From assembly GCF_022012335.1 (NCBI RefSeq), contig NZ_JAKLTO010000002.1, positions 310,001-374,000 on the forward strand: a DNA stretch of 64,000 bases, written 5' to 3'. Origin of the DNA: Flavobacterium sp. SM15 (GTDB taxonomy: Bacteria > Bacteroidota > Bacteroidia > Flavobacteriales > Flavobacteriaceae). The translations under genes were made by a program, and so were the position numbers. The notes below the pieces were generated by a model. That model saw only the letters and a program-made list of their open reading frames with translations, searched no databases and was not told the DNA's origin. Positions 8,760-16,978 of this stretch are shown piece by piece (position 1 is the first letter of the stretch; every line of letters starts with the position of its first letter).

Positions 8760-9401
8760 ATGCACTTTATATCCGAAGCTTTAGAAGATTATGTAGCAGT
8801 CCATTCCGAAAACGAACCGGAATTATTAGCCCGTTTGAATAAGGAAACCCATCAGAAAATATTACAGCCCAGAATGTTAAGCGGACACTTTCAGGGAAGA
8901 TTTTTGAGCATGATCTCAAAGCTGACCCGTCCTACTTCTATTCTGGAAATTGGAACATACACTGGTTATGCAGCTTTATGTTTGGCGGAGGGGTTAACCG
9001 AAAACGGAACTCTGGACACCATTGACAACAACGAAGAACTGTACGATTTTCAGCGTAAATATTTTAATGAGTCGCCTTGGGGAGGACAAATCCATCAACA
9101 CCTGGGGAATGCTTTGGAAATCATCCCTACTTTGAACAAAAAATTTGATTTGGTTTTTATTGATGCCGACAAGGAGAACTACATCAACTACTTTGAAATG
9201 ATCGTTCCGATGATGAACCAAGGCGGACTTATTTTATCCGACAATGTCCTGTGGAGCGGTAAAGTACTCGAAGAAGTAAAAGCCAACGACAAAAGCACTA
9301 AAGTACTCTTAGAATACAATGAAATCCTGAAAAACGACCCAAGAGTGGAAACGGTTTTGTTACCCATTCGCGATGGCTTAACCATGAGCCGAGTACTATA
9401 A
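8760..9401 (+). CDS. SAM-dependent O-methyltransferase
   Basis: A 213-residue class I methyltransferase of the caffeoyl-CoA/catechol O-methyltransferase family (Methyltransf_3). SAM-binding motif I is 'ILEIGTYTGYAALCLAE'. 'LDTIDNNEE' carries the acidic residue that binds the SAM ribose, and 'FDLVFIDADKENY' is the metal/substrate Asp motif. 'LILSDNVLWSGKV' is typical of the bacterial O-methyltransferase branch. The natural substrate is unknown. ATG 8760 was chosen because the family starts near 'FISEALEDY' and the promoter lies just before it; upstream in-frame codons would overlap that promoter. Confidence 0.9.
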   Translation: MHFISEALEDYVAVHSENEPELLARLNKETHQKILQPRMLSGHFQGRFLSMISKLTRPTSILEIGTYTGYAALCLAEGLTENGTLDTIDNNEELYDFQRKYFNESPWGGQIHQHLGNALEIIPTLNKKFDLVFIDADKENYINYFEMIVPMMNQGGLILSDNVLWSGKVLEEVKANDKSTKVLLEYNEILKNDPRVETVLLPIRDGLTMSRVL

Positions 9402-9407
9402 AAAACA

Positions 9408-9434
9408 AAATCCCGATCAAGAATCGGGATTTTT
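9408..9434. terminator. Bidirectional terminator
   Basis: AAATCCCGAT and ATCGGGATTT form a 10-bp hairpin with a five-base loop and a T-run. It sits between the convergent O-methyltransferase and PAP2 genes. Confidence 0.85.
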
Positions 9435-10001
9435 TTATAAGCTTTCAGGAAAATACTTCCTTCTGAAAATTTCGTAAAGTTTTGAAAATCCGAAACCGGC
9501 AATGATTCCGAAAAGATAACCCGATAGAATGTCTCCGGGGAAATGAAGCCCTAAATAAATACGACTGTAGGCGAAAATCAACGGAAATAAGAACAATAAA
9601 ACTGCATACTTATAATACTTCTTCATGATCATAAAAATGAATACCGTCGAAGCCATTGAATTTGCAGCATGTCCTGAAAAGTAACTGAAGGTATCGCTGC
9701 ATTTTACAATTCGGATCACATCTTTGATTTCCAAATCGTTACATGGTCGCAAACGCTGCACGTTGTCTTTCACAAGGTTGGTAAATTGATCAGTAAAAGC
9801 GATCAGCGCGGCTATCGAAAGGACAATCAATAACAAATGTTTCCAGCCTACTTTTTTCTGAAGTAAATAAAAAACATATAAAAAAACGGGAGTCCAGTGC
9901 AGTTGTTTGGTGATGATCAGCCAAAACCCATCGAAGGGTTCCGAGCCCAATCCGTTTAAAAAAACTAACAACTGCTTGTCCAGGTGAACGATTTCTTCCA
10001 A
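9435..10001 (-). CDS. PAP2 family membrane phosphatase
   Basis: A 188-residue integral membrane protein with about five hydrophobic helices and the three PAP2 signature motifs. These are K-x6-RP in 'KDNVQRLRP', the central SGH in 'YFSGHAANS', and SR-x5-H-x3-D in 'SRIYLGLHFPGD'. The family removes phosphate from phosphatidic acid or from undecaprenyl diphosphate; the latter would support lipid-carrier recycling, but the substrate cannot be assigned. Its start follows the tatA stop by two bases, so the two genes are probably co-transcribed. Confidence 0.92.
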   Translation of the reverse strand: MEEIVHLDKQLLVFLNGLGSEPFDGFWLIITKQLHWTPVFLYVFYLLQKKVGWKHLLLIVLSIAALIAFTDQFTNLVKDNVQRLRPCNDLEIKDVIRIVKCSDTFSYFSGHAANSMASTVFIFMIMKKYYKYAVLLFLFPLIFAYSRIYLGLHFPGDILSGYLFGIIAGFGFSKLYEIFRRKYFPESL

Positions 10002-10003
10002 AA

Positions 10004-10294
10004 TTACAATTGTCGTTTAATAGGTCCGGTCATGTCTTCAATATCTTCCTTGGCCTTATCGATTTCTTTAGTGATATCGGAAGTTAAATCCAGTTGGTTC
10101 ATCGGATTCAAATCATTCAACCCGTTAACATCGGCACTTTTCTGGATTTCGCTCTTAATATCGTTGGTCGCGTTTTTAAGTTCGGCCATCCCTTTACCCA
10201 AAGTACGGGCAATATCCGGAATTTTTTCAGACCCGAACAACATTAAAGCTACTAATATGATAAGGAAAATCTCCCCGCCTCCTATTCCAAACAT
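10004..10294 (-). CDS. tatA: Twin-arginine translocase subunit TatA
   Basis: Pore-forming subunit of the Tat system, which exports folded proteins. The 96-residue protein has the family layout: a short N-terminus, one transmembrane helix ('EIFLIILVALMLFG'), the hinge 'SEKIPDIARTLGKGM' and an amphipathic helix, then a polar tail. The F-G hinge is typical of TatA rather than TatB. tatC is not in this window. It starts the tatA-PAP2 unit, with a -7 element 26 bases upstream. Confidence 0.93.
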   Translation of the reverse strand: MFGIGGGEIFLIILVALMLFGSEKIPDIARTLGKGMAELKNATNDIKSEIQKSADVNGLNDLNPMNQLDLTSDITKEIDKAKEDIEDMTGPIKRQL

Positions 10295-10320
10295 GATTTT
10301 AAGATTACAATTGTAAAACG

Positions 10321-10328
10321 CAAAGTTA
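10321..10328 (-). promoter_or_regulatory. -7 promoter element of tatA
   Basis: Minus-strand TAACTTTG, an exact TAnnTTTG match 26 bases before the tatA start. Confidence 0.5.
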
Positions 10329-10363
10329 CAAAGTTTTCTATACCGATATGTTATTAAAAACCA

Positions 10364-10392
10364 AAAAGACCATCTTAATTAGACGGTCTTTT
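10364..10392 (-). terminator. Terminator of the DUF6702/M1 peptidase operon
   Basis: AAAAGACC...GGTCTTTT with an extended stem through ATCT/AGAC. One pair is complementary only as G-U on the minus strand. It lies directly after the M1 peptidase stop codon. Confidence 0.75.
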
Positions 10393-10395
10393 GTG

Positions 10396-12675
10396 TTATT
10401 TTGTGTTTTGTGAAAATTCGTCGAATTTCGATTTTACCTCTTGTTTTGGCCAAACATTGTTGGTAAGGTCGATATCGGCAGTTTCCAGTTTTGGATCCAG
10501 TTGGATTTTCTTAACCGGTTTTTCAGTAGCAAAAATTCGTTTTGCAGTATCGTTGCCTTTTCTCCAGATTTGTACCGGGAAATGGTGGTTTTCACTGCTT
10601 CCATCTTCAAATTGAAGTTCTACTATTATGGGCATCATCATTCCACCCGGTTTGTTGAATTCCACTTCGTAGAAATACTTTGGCTGTTTTAAACTTTTTC
10701 GTTCTTCGGAAGACAATCTGCCAACAAATTCATTTAGTGTTTTAACTTCCTGAACATTCAATGGCTTTTTCATTTCCGGTTTAAAATCTTCCGCAGTTTC
10801 GGCAATCATATAAACCATTGGTTCGCCGTTATTGATTTTTCTGCCTCTTCTGTTGAATTGCTCCTGAACTGCTTTGGTAGGATCTTCGGTTACAAAATAT
10901 TGCTTCACTTCTTTTATACCGATGTCTACATAATCCGTTGAATAGAACCAACCTCTCCAGAACCAATCCAAATCAACAGCAGAAGCATCTTCCATTGTTC
11001 GAAAGAAATCCTCCGGAGTTGGGTGCTTAAATTTCCAACGTTGAGCATACGTTCTGAAAGCATGATCAAAAAGCTCGTGCCCCATGATAGTTTCACGTAA
11101 AATATTCAAGCCCGTTGCCGGTTTAGAATAACCATTAGCGCCAAAATTATAGATCGTTTCCGAATTGGACATGATTGGCTCCAAGAAGTTTTGATCCCCA
11201 CTCATATAAGGAACAATCTTAGCGGCAGGCCCTCGACTGGAAGGAAATTTTTTATCCCAGCTTTGCTCGGTTAAGTATTCTAAAAAGGTGTTCAATCCTT
11301 CGTCCATCCAAGTCCATTGGCGCTCGTCGGAATTGACAATCATCGGGAAGAAATTATGCCCTACTTCGTGGATGATTACACCCATCATTCCATATTTAAT
11401 ACGGTCACTGATGAAGCCGTTTTCATCCGGACGTCCGTAATTCCAGCAAATCATTGGGTATTCCATTCCCTGATCTTCGGCAGAAATAGAAACTGCTTTC
11501 GGATAAGGATAATCAAACGTATAAGAAGAATAGCTTTTCAAAGTATGCGCCACCACTCGTGTGGAGTACTCGCCCCATAACGGATTAGCTTCCGGCGGAT
11601 AGCACGAAAAAGCCATCACCGATTTACCATTGGCAAGCTTCACCGCCATACCGTCGTAAATGAATTTTCTTGAAGTGGAAAACCCGAAATCACGAACATT
11701 GGTTGCCTTAAACTTCCAGGTTTTCTTTTTATCTGAAAATCCTTTTGCAGCTGCTTCGGCTTCGGCTTGAGTTACAATTTCCACAGGTTTATCATAAGTT
11801 TTCTCAGCCAATTCATAGCGTTTTACCTGTTCCGAAGTATACACTTCACTTCGGTTTTGCAACACACCGGTTCCCTCCATAACATGATCGGCAGGAACGG
11901 TAATGTTCACTTCAAAATTTCCAAAGGGTAAGGCAAACTCTCCGGAGCCCCAAAACTGCATATTCTGCCAGCCTTCTACATCATTATACACGGCCATTCT
12001 TGGGTAAAACTGAGCAATAACATACAAATTATTACCGTCTTTATCGAAATGCTCATATCCGGAACGACCGCCGTCTACCATATAATTATTGATGTTGTAC
12101 CACCATTTTACCGAAAACGAAATTTTTTCTCCGGTTTTCAAAGGTTTGTCCAAATCGATACGCATCATGGTTTGGTTGATGGTGTATTTCATTGGAGCAC
12201 CTTTAGCGTCGGTAACATATTCAATATTAAAACCTCCGTCAAAACGCTGTTGCATAAATTGTTTAGAGAAATCTCCGGTTCCCATAGATGGGCTTATGCG
12301 CTGGTTTTGCACCAAAGGGGATTGGCCGTCGCGTTTTTTTTCATTCTGATCCAATTGCACCCAAAGATAGGTTAAGGCTTCAGGAGCATTATTGTAATAG
12401 GTTACGGTTTCTTTTCCGTAAAGTTTGGTGTTTTTATCGTCCAGTTCGATATCGATTTTATAATCAGCTTGTTGCTGATAATACGCCGGACCCGGAGCTC
12501 CTGAAGCTGTACGATAGGAATTTGGAGTAGCCATTTCGTGGTACATCTGACTGAACTTATTAGTATCATAATGTCCTGCTTCTCGCTTCCTTTCAGTGGG
12601 TTTCGTCTCTTGAGCCAATGCAATAAAAGGTACGGCAAAAGCAAGTAGTGAAAAAACGGATACTGATTTTCTCAT
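10396..12675 (-). CDS. Exported M1 family metallopeptidase
   Basis: A zinc aminopeptidase-like protein of about 759 residues. A Sec signal peptide spans residues 1-22 ('LLAFAVPFIALAQ'). The zinc site is H436-E-V-G-H440 with the third ligand Glu459 in 'DEGLNTF', giving the HExxH-x18-E pattern of clan MA, family M1. The exopeptidase GAMEN motif is replaced by 'GMEYP', as in the M1 branch common in Bacteroidota, so strict aminopeptidase activity is uncertain. ATG 12675 was chosen because the signal peptide begins there; an upstream in-frame ATG (12729) would overlap the DUF6702 gene. It is the second gene of that operon. Confidence 0.93.
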   Translation of the reverse strand: MRKSVSVFSLLAFAVPFIALAQETKPTERKREAGHYDTNKFSQMYHEMATPNSYRTASGAPGPAYYQQQADYKIDIELDDKNTKLYGKETVTYYNNAPEALTYLWVQLDQNEKKRDGQSPLVQNQRISPSMGTGDFSKQFMQQRFDGGFNIEYVTDAKGAPMKYTINQTMMRIDLDKPLKTGEKISFSVKWWYNINNYMVDGGRSGYEHFDKDGNNLYVIAQFYPRMAVYNDVEGWQNMQFWGSGEFALPFGNFEVNITVPADHVMEGTGVLQNRSEVYTSEQVKRYELAEKTYDKPVEIVTQAEAEAAAKGFSDKKKTWKFKATNVRDFGFSTSRKFIYDGMAVKLANGKSVMAFSCYPPEANPLWGEYSTRVVAHTLKSYSSYTFDYPYPKAVSISAEDQGMEYPMICWNYGRPDENGFISDRIKYGMMGVIIHEVGHNFFPMIVNSDERQWTWMDEGLNTFLEYLTEQSWDKKFPSSRGPAAKIVPYMSGDQNFLEPIMSNSETIYNFGANGYSKPATGLNILRETIMGHELFDHAFRTYAQRWKFKHPTPEDFFRTMEDASAVDLDWFWRGWFYSTDYVDIGIKEVKQYFVTEDPTKAVQEQFNRRGRKINNGEPMVYMIAETAEDFKPEMKKPLNVQEVKTLNEFVGRLSSEERKSLKQPKYFYEVEFNKPGGMMMPIIVELQFEDGSSENHHFPVQIWRKGNDTAKRIFATEKPVKKIQLDPKLETADIDLTNNVWPKQEVKSKFDEFSQNTK

Positions 12676-12697
12676 ATAATCTTTTGTATTTGATTGT

Positions 12698-13201
12698 CTA
12701 AAATTCCAAAGTGCCTTCCGGTTCACCATCAGTCAGCAAAAGGCTTTTTTTGTTACCGTTTATGTTCGTGTGCATTATATTTTGTTGCTGCGGATACAGT
12801 TCGGTCAAAACTACATTGTACAACTCTAAAGTAGTAATTTTCTCCGAAACCGGTGTGGTAAGATAACAAATCAGAACGTTATCTTCGGTTTCTTTACCTA
12901 AAAATTTAAGTTTTTTTACCGAGTGATTTACCTTAAGTCGCATCTTTTCACTAAAGTATTCTTTAATTAGATCGTTTGATTGGGTAATTTCCTTAGAAGT
13001 TCCAAGGTAGATTTTCTTTTGAAACTTACGCTGCATCGCCTTTTCAAGATCGTCAATAAAAATACGTGCTGTAAGCTGAATCTCTTTCTTTTTAGGCTCA
13101 TAATTAACCTGATACACACCAACATAAAACTTATGCATTGTAAAAGAACAAAGCATAACTAACAGTAGCACAGACAATAAGCGGTAAAAAATTGGCTTCA
13201 T
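12698..13201 (-). CDS. DUF6702 family protein
   Basis: A 167-residue protein with an N-terminal signal or membrane segment ('LLSVLLLVMLCSFTMH'). The conserved 'HKFYVGVYQVNYEPKKKEIQLTARIFIDDLE' segment, with the FIDDLE-type acidic stretch, matches DUF6702. This family often precedes an M1 metallopeptidase in flavobacteria, as here with a 22-base gap. No activity is known. It carries the -7 element for the operon just before its start. Confidence 0.8.
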   Translation of the reverse strand: MKPIFYRLLSVLLLVMLCSFTMHKFYVGVYQVNYEPKKKEIQLTARIFIDDLEKAMQRKFQKKIYLGTSKEITQSNDLIKEYFSEKMRLKVNHSVKKLKFLGKETEDNVLICYLTTPVSEKITTLELYNVVLTELYPQQQNIMHTNINGNKKSLLLTDGEPEGTLEF

Positions 13202-13205
13202 GCGC

Positions 13206-13213
13206 CAAATGTA
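13206..13213 (-). promoter_or_regulatory. -7 promoter element of DUF6702/M1 operon
   Basis: Minus-strand TACATTTG, an exact TAnnTTTG match four bases before the start codon; the transcript would be almost leaderless. Confidence 0.45.
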
Positions 13214-13273
13214 CTAAAAGAAATCAGTCAGACATTTATTTTAAGATAATCTTCACTTTTACAAGCAAAAACG

Positions 13274-13984
13274 TTATTTTTTTTCGGCAATCATTTTTTT
13301 GTATTCTTCAGCCAATTCGCCCAAAAGAAAAGCAGTTAGCAATTTGTTTTTTTGCTTAACCGCATCCATGATTTTAGGCTTTTCTGAAGCATATACCACA
13401 AAGCCATCTATGTATTCTTCGGGAATCTTGTATTCTTCGGTAAAATATTCCTTATCAAACATATTGAACACTTTGTTTTGAGTGATTTGGTATTTTTCAA
13501 TCTCAACGCCTTTTTTAAGTTGACTGGTTCTACCGCTAAAGGCATTTAGCAGTATATCTAAAGGTCCGCTGGTTGCCGCATACAATCTTCGTTCAGCCGG
13601 AGTAAGTTTCTTTATTTTTTTTTTGATGATGCCCAAACTTACTGCATCAACTTTACTTTCCTTGATGATTAATTCGTTCAGTTGTGTTACTTTAGCCTTC
13701 ATTTTTACTAAAAAAGGCAGGTAATCAAAATCTTCTTTTTCAATAACGATTTGTTTCGACTCCAATTGAACGGAAGTAAAAACAAGACTATCGCCCGCTT
13801 TGACCAAAATTGAAAACTCCCCATCACTTACTGATACAGTTTCTTTTTGAGTAGATAAATTACGAATATTGATCCCCGAAAGGTTTTTGATAGGCGCCAC
13901 AACCTTCCCTTTAAGGACTTTTACATTTTGCCCAAAAGCTATAAAACCAATCAAATACAAAAACAGGAACAATCTAATTTTCAT
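13274..13984 (-). CDS. CarboxypepD_reg-like secreted protein, copy 2
   Basis: A 236-residue protein with a signal peptide (about 1-18, 'LYLIGFIAFGQ'). An N-terminal carboxypeptidase regulatory-like beta-sandwich follows ('LKGKVVAPIKNLSGINIRNLS...VSVSDGEFSILVKAGDSLVF'). A conserved C-terminal helical part contains 'KKLTPAERRLYAA'. It is the downstream half of a tandem pair; its first codons overlap the end of the upstream paralog by 11 bases. Such proteins are periplasmic or outer-membrane associated, but the role of this family is unknown. Confidence 0.8.
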   Translation of the reverse strand: MKIRLFLFLYLIGFIAFGQNVKVLKGKVVAPIKNLSGINIRNLSTQKETVSVSDGEFSILVKAGDSLVFTSVQLESKQIVIEKEDFDYLPFLVKMKAKVTQLNELIIKESKVDAVSLGIIKKKIKKLTPAERRLYAATSGPLDILLNAFSGRTSQLKKGVEIEKYQITQNKVFNMFDKEYFTEEYKIPEEYIDGFVVYASEKPKIMDAVKQKNKLLTAFLLGELAEEYKKMIAEKK

Positions 13985-14723
13985 TTGTACTTCTGTTTTT
14001 ATATTCTACTGCTAGTTTGGTCAAAGTAAAAGCAACTAAAATCTTATTCTGATTGGCAAGCGCTGTGGTCAGCTCCGGATTTTCAGCAGCAAATACTTTA
14101 AAACCGGCAACATGATCAGGACTGATTTTTAGTTCTTCCACAAAATAGGAATCTTCAAACATATTGGAAAGTCTTTTTTGAAGGAGCTCCGAGCGCTCAA
14201 CTTTGATCTCTTTTTTCAACCGGGCGGTCTTCCCGTTAATTTTATTTATAATAGGATCAAAAGGCAAACTTCCTCCCAAAATATTTAACAGATGAATCGG
14301 TTTAAAGTCTCCCGCGGTTGCCAAACGTCGCTCGGCTGGTGTAACTGGCTTTACTTTTTTGGAAACGATCCCCAAACTTACCTCATCAATGGTGTTTCCT
14401 TTTACAACCACCTCCTTTAACTGAGTAACTTTTGCCCGCATTCTCACCAAAAAGGGCAAATAATCAAAATCTTCTTTTTCTACCACGATGCGCTTGTCTT
14501 CCAATTGAATGGCAGTTAAAAGCAATGTATCTCCAGCTTTGGCGGCAATGGAAAACAAACCTTCTTCGGAAGTTAACACCATTTTTTCAGAAGAAAGGTT
14601 CCTTACATTAATTCCGGAAAGTTCTTTAATTTCCACCAGAACCTTACCCTTCAAAAGTTTAGTGTTTTGAGCAGTAGCTGTAAAGGCCAGTAATAAAAAA
14701 AGAATAGGTAGTTTTTGTTTCAT
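13974..14723 (-). CDS. CarboxypepD_reg-like secreted protein, copy 1
   Basis: A 249-residue paralog of the gene that follows it. It has a signal peptide ending about residue 18 ('LLLAFTATAQ'), the same beta-sandwich ('LKGKVLVEIKELSGINVRNLS...EGLFSIAAKAGDTLLL'), and the shared 'DFDYLPFLVRMRAKVTQL' and 'TPAERRL' motifs. It carries an insertion near 'INKINGKTARLKK' relative to copy 2. Order and identity indicate a local duplication. No exact TAnnTTTG promoter was found in the 100 bases upstream. Confidence 0.8.
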   Translation of the reverse strand: MKQKLPILFLLLAFTATAQNTKLLKGKVLVEIKELSGINVRNLSSEKMVLTSEEGLFSIAAKAGDTLLLTAIQLEDKRIVVEKEDFDYLPFLVRMRAKVTQLKEVVVKGNTIDEVSLGIVSKKVKPVTPAERRLATAGDFKPIHLLNILGGSLPFDPIINKINGKTARLKKEIKVERSELLQKRLSNMFEDSYFVEELKISPDHVAGFKVFAAENPELTTALANQNKILVAFTLTKLAVEYKNRSTNEN

Positions 14724-14825
14724 TCAATGATTTTGTTATTCGGTGTAAAAATATCTGACAAACCTCACAAATTCTTGCCAACAACTTTGTAATATTTTGT
14801 TAAATACCGAAATCGAAAATTACCT

Positions 14826-14833
14826 TATCTTTG
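14826..14833 (+). promoter_or_regulatory. -7 promoter element of pepE
   Basis: TATCTTTG, an exact TAnnTTTG match 18 bases before the pepE ATG. A TTTTG at about 14795-14799 is a possible but distant -33 element. Confidence 0.45.
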
Positions 14834-14851
14834 AGCATCAAATTTCGGAAC

Positions 14852-15559
14852 ATGAAAAAAGTTATCATCGCGAGCACTTCTACCCTGCACGGTGGAAAAT
14901 ATCTAGACTATCTTTTACCTACTTTACAAGTTCATTTTAAAGAGGTAAAGCAACTTCTTTTTATTCCTTTTGCCCGTCCAGGCGGAATTTCGCATGATGA
15001 ATACACCGGTAAAGTTAGTGAGGCTTTTGCTGAAATTGGCATCAACGTAAAAGGAATTCACGAATTTGACAATCCAACGGAAGCCTTACAACAAGCCGAA
15101 GCCATATTTACCGGTGGTGGCAACACATTTTTACTGGTAACCCAGCTCTACAAAACCGGAATTATCAAAACTCTGGAAGAAGTGGTCAAAAAAGGAACAC
15201 CTTATTTAGGAACATCTGCCGGAAGTAACATCTGCGGACTTACCATGGGCACCACGAACGATATGCCGATTGTTTATCCTCCGAGTTTTACCACCTTAGG
15301 ATTGATTCCTTTTAACCTGAACCCGCATTATCTTGATCCTATCGAAGGTTTAACGCATATGGGCGAAACCAGAGAAACCCGAATTAACGAATTTCATCAG
15401 TTTAACTCGCAACCGGTTTTAGGGCTTCGCGAGGGAAGTTGGCTGGAGGTTTCAGGGAACGCCATCACTTTAAGAGGAGAACTAAAAGCGCGTTTATTCC
15501 GTCAAAATCAGGAAGCTGTTGAACTGGAAAGTGGTTCGGATTTATCAGAATTGAAGTAG
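14852..15559 (+). CDS. pepE: Dipeptidase E (alpha-aspartyl dipeptidase)
   Basis: Cytoplasmic serine dipeptidase of family S51 that cleaves Asp-X dipeptides. The 235 residues match the family. The nucleophile is Ser122 in 'GTSAGSNI', preceded by the 'FTGGGNTF' loop. 'NLNPHYLD' carries the catalytic His and 'ETRETRINEFH' follows. ATG 14852 was chosen because the family begins 'MKKVIIASTS' and the -7 element ends 18 bases upstream; an in-frame ATG at 14831 lies inside that element. Confidence 0.92.
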   Translation: MKKVIIASTSTLHGGKYLDYLLPTLQVHFKEVKQLLFIPFARPGGISHDEYTGKVSEAFAEIGINVKGIHEFDNPTEALQQAEAIFTGGGNTFLLVTQLYKTGIIKTLEEVVKKGTPYLGTSAGSNICGLTMGTTNDMPIVYPPSFTTLGLIPFNLNPHYLDPIEGLTHMGETRETRINEFHQFNSQPVLGLREGSWLEVSGNAITLRGELKARLFRQNQEAVELESGSDLSELK

Positions 15560-15609
15560 GTTTTATATTTTCGTAATCTGCACAAAACAAATTAGTAAGA
15601 AAATTTTCT

Positions 15610-15617
15610 TAAATTTG
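15610..15617 (+). promoter_or_regulatory. -7 promoter element of the RMD1-family gene
   Basis: TAAATTTG, an exact TAnnTTTG match 16 bases before the ATG at 15634. Confidence 0.45.
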
Positions 15618-15633
15618 TACAAAGCAGTTGGTT

Positions 15634-16419
15634 ATGGAAATACAGATTGAAGCCGTACAGATTGCCGAAGCCTTTAACATCAAAAAGTTTCGCGCCGAAT
15701 TTCGCGCTGAGGCCTTTTCCGGCTCCACTTCCGAAGTGTTTTATGCTTTAACGGAGAACAACCGTTATCTTTACATTTTTGATTACGGCGTAGTGGTTTT
15801 TGCCAATTACGATGCAGTTGCGAAAAGCGAGTTTTTGAATTTCCTGAAAAATTACGCCATCAATCCTACCAATCTGAATTTATCGGAAGAATACAAAATC
15901 GTGTTTGAAGAGCATTCTACTAAATTCTTTGTAAAAAACGACTTCGTAAGTGTTCCTAAAATTGATCCCGATATCCTCCGAATTGTAATGCTTAACACCG
16001 GTCAATCGGCAGCGTTGGAATATTACGAAGTACTTACCGATGAACTAATTACCTCATCCAAATATTACATCCTTGAACTCGAACAACGCGGTAAACTCAG
16101 CATTTCTAAAACGGATTTGCTCAAATATATCGGCAAAGTACTCAATGTAAAAAACAGCATCGTAGACAACCTTTATATTTTGGACGATCCCAATCTGGTT
16201 TGGGACAATGAAGATCTGAACCTGCTCAACCGTAACCTGAAAGCAAATTTCGACATCAATCCGCGTTTTAAAGATTTGGACTATAGACTGCAAATTGTGG
16301 AAGACAACCTTACCTTATTTACCGATGTTTTGAATGTTAGGGAAAGTGCACGTTTGGAATGGATTATCATCATTTTAATTGCCTTTGAAATTGCCCTAAC
16401 CCTCTTTTCACACAAATAA
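15634..16419 (+). CDS. RMD1/YagE (DUF155) family membrane protein
   Basis: A 261-residue protein with the DUF155 architecture. It has an N-terminal beta-rich region ('YLYIFDYGVVVFANYD'), the central 'QSAALEYYEVLTDELI' and helical 'IGKVLNVKNSIVDNLYILDDP' segments, and 'RESARLEWIIIILIAFEIALTL' forming one C-terminal transmembrane helix. Yeast relatives (Rmd1/Rmd8) include mitochondrial translation factors; bacterial function is unknown. The -7 element favours the ATG at 15634 over a TTG two codons upstream. Confidence 0.85.
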   Translation: MEIQIEAVQIAEAFNIKKFRAEFRAEAFSGSTSEVFYALTENNRYLYIFDYGVVVFANYDAVAKSEFLNFLKNYAINPTNLNLSEEYKIVFEEHSTKFFVKNDFVSVPKIDPDILRIVMLNTGQSAALEYYEVLTDELITSSKYYILELEQRGKLSISKTDLLKYIGKVLNVKNSIVDNLYILDDPNLVWDNEDLNLLNRNLKANFDINPRFKDLDYRLQIVEDNLTLFTDVLNVRESARLEWIIIILIAFEIALTLFSHK

Positions 16420-16440
16420 AATCGGATAAAAATAAAAAAA

Positions 16441-16464
16441 ACCACACCGTTACGTGTGGTTTTG
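16441..16464. terminator. Terminator shared by tRNA-Gly cluster and RMD1-family gene
   Basis: The arms ACCACAC and GTGTGGT surround a six-base loop, with an A-run before and a T-run after, so it can act in both directions. Confidence 0.75.
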
Positions 16465-16470
16465 CCCTTT

Positions 16471-16546
16471 TGGAGCGGAAGACGAGGGTCGAACTCGCGA
16501 CATTCAGCTTGGAAGGCTGACGCTCTACCAACTGAGCTACTTCCGC
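16471..16546 (-). tRNA. tRNA-Gly (UCC), copy 3, CCA encoded
   Basis: On the minus strand the acceptor stem GCGGAAG pairs with CTTCCGC. The D-arm AGCTCAGTTGGTAGAGC, anticodon loop CTTCCAA (anticodon UCC) and T-loop GTTCGACCC are all intact. Discriminator U73 fits tRNA-Gly. The 3' CCA (plus-strand TGG at 16471-16473) is encoded only in this copy, which is last in the transcript. Confidence 0.97.
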
Positions 16547-16586
16547 ATTTTTGATGCTTTTTAAAACTTCATCGGGTTTTTCCAAG

Positions 16587-16659
16587 AGCGGAAGACGAGG
16601 GTCGAACTCGCGACATTCAGCTTGGAAGGCTGACGCTCTACCAACTGAGCTACTTCCGC
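16587..16659 (-). tRNA. tRNA-Gly (UCC), copy 2
   Basis: The 73-base body is identical to the neighbouring copies, with anticodon UCC and U73. The following bases read CTT, so CCA must be added after transcription. The roughly 40-base spacers on both sides are nearly identical, showing recent tandem duplication of gene plus spacer. Confidence 0.97.
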
Positions 16660-16697
16660 ATTTTGATGCTTTTTAAAACTTCATCGGGTTTTCCAAG

Positions 16698-16770
16698 AGC
16701 GGAAGACGAGGGTCGAACTCGCGACATTCAGCTTGGAAGGCTGACGCTCTACCAACTGAGCTACTTCCGC
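16698..16770 (-). tRNA. tRNA-Gly (UCC), copy 1
   Basis: The promoter-proximal copy, with a 73-base body identical to the other two, anticodon UCC and U73, without encoded CCA. A consensus promoter lies about 50 bases upstream. Confidence 0.97.
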
Positions 16771-16819
16771 ATTCACTTTACAAATCCCTCCAACAAAGGA
16801 GTTTATTTGTTTGTGGGTG

Positions 16820-16853
16820 CAAATATAGAAAAAATATTTATGTTGCAAACAAA
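16820..16853 (-). promoter_or_regulatory. Promoter of the tRNA-Gly cluster
   Basis: On the minus strand TATATTTG (16820-16827) matches the -7 consensus exactly. A TTTG at 16846-16849 gives an 18-base spacing. A second TTTG at 16850-16853 also fits. The remaining bases between 16854 and 16978 show no gene. Confidence 0.6.
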
Positions 16854-16978
16854 TTTTTAAGCTAAAAAAAATTAACCTTCAGAAGCAACTTTTTGATTTT
16901 TTTAGCATCTTATGAAATAATTTATTTATTATTAATACGTTACGAATTTGTTAACCGCTTTAAAAAACTGAAATTATT

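Noticed and set aside
12049..12375. Long open frames on the plus strand inside the M1 peptidase gene
   Set aside because: They are antisense shadows of a gene with an intact signal peptide and zinc site; no promoter or family motif is seen.
10396..12675. Frameshift or loss of function in the M1 peptidase because GAMEN is absent
   Set aside because: The frame is intact, HExxH-x18-E is complete and the altered motif is usual in this branch of Bacteroidota M1 proteins.
16441..16790. Regularly spaced repeats that could suggest a CRISPR array
   Set aside because: The repeats are complete tRNA-Gly genes with near-identical spacers; no variable spacers or cas genes are present.
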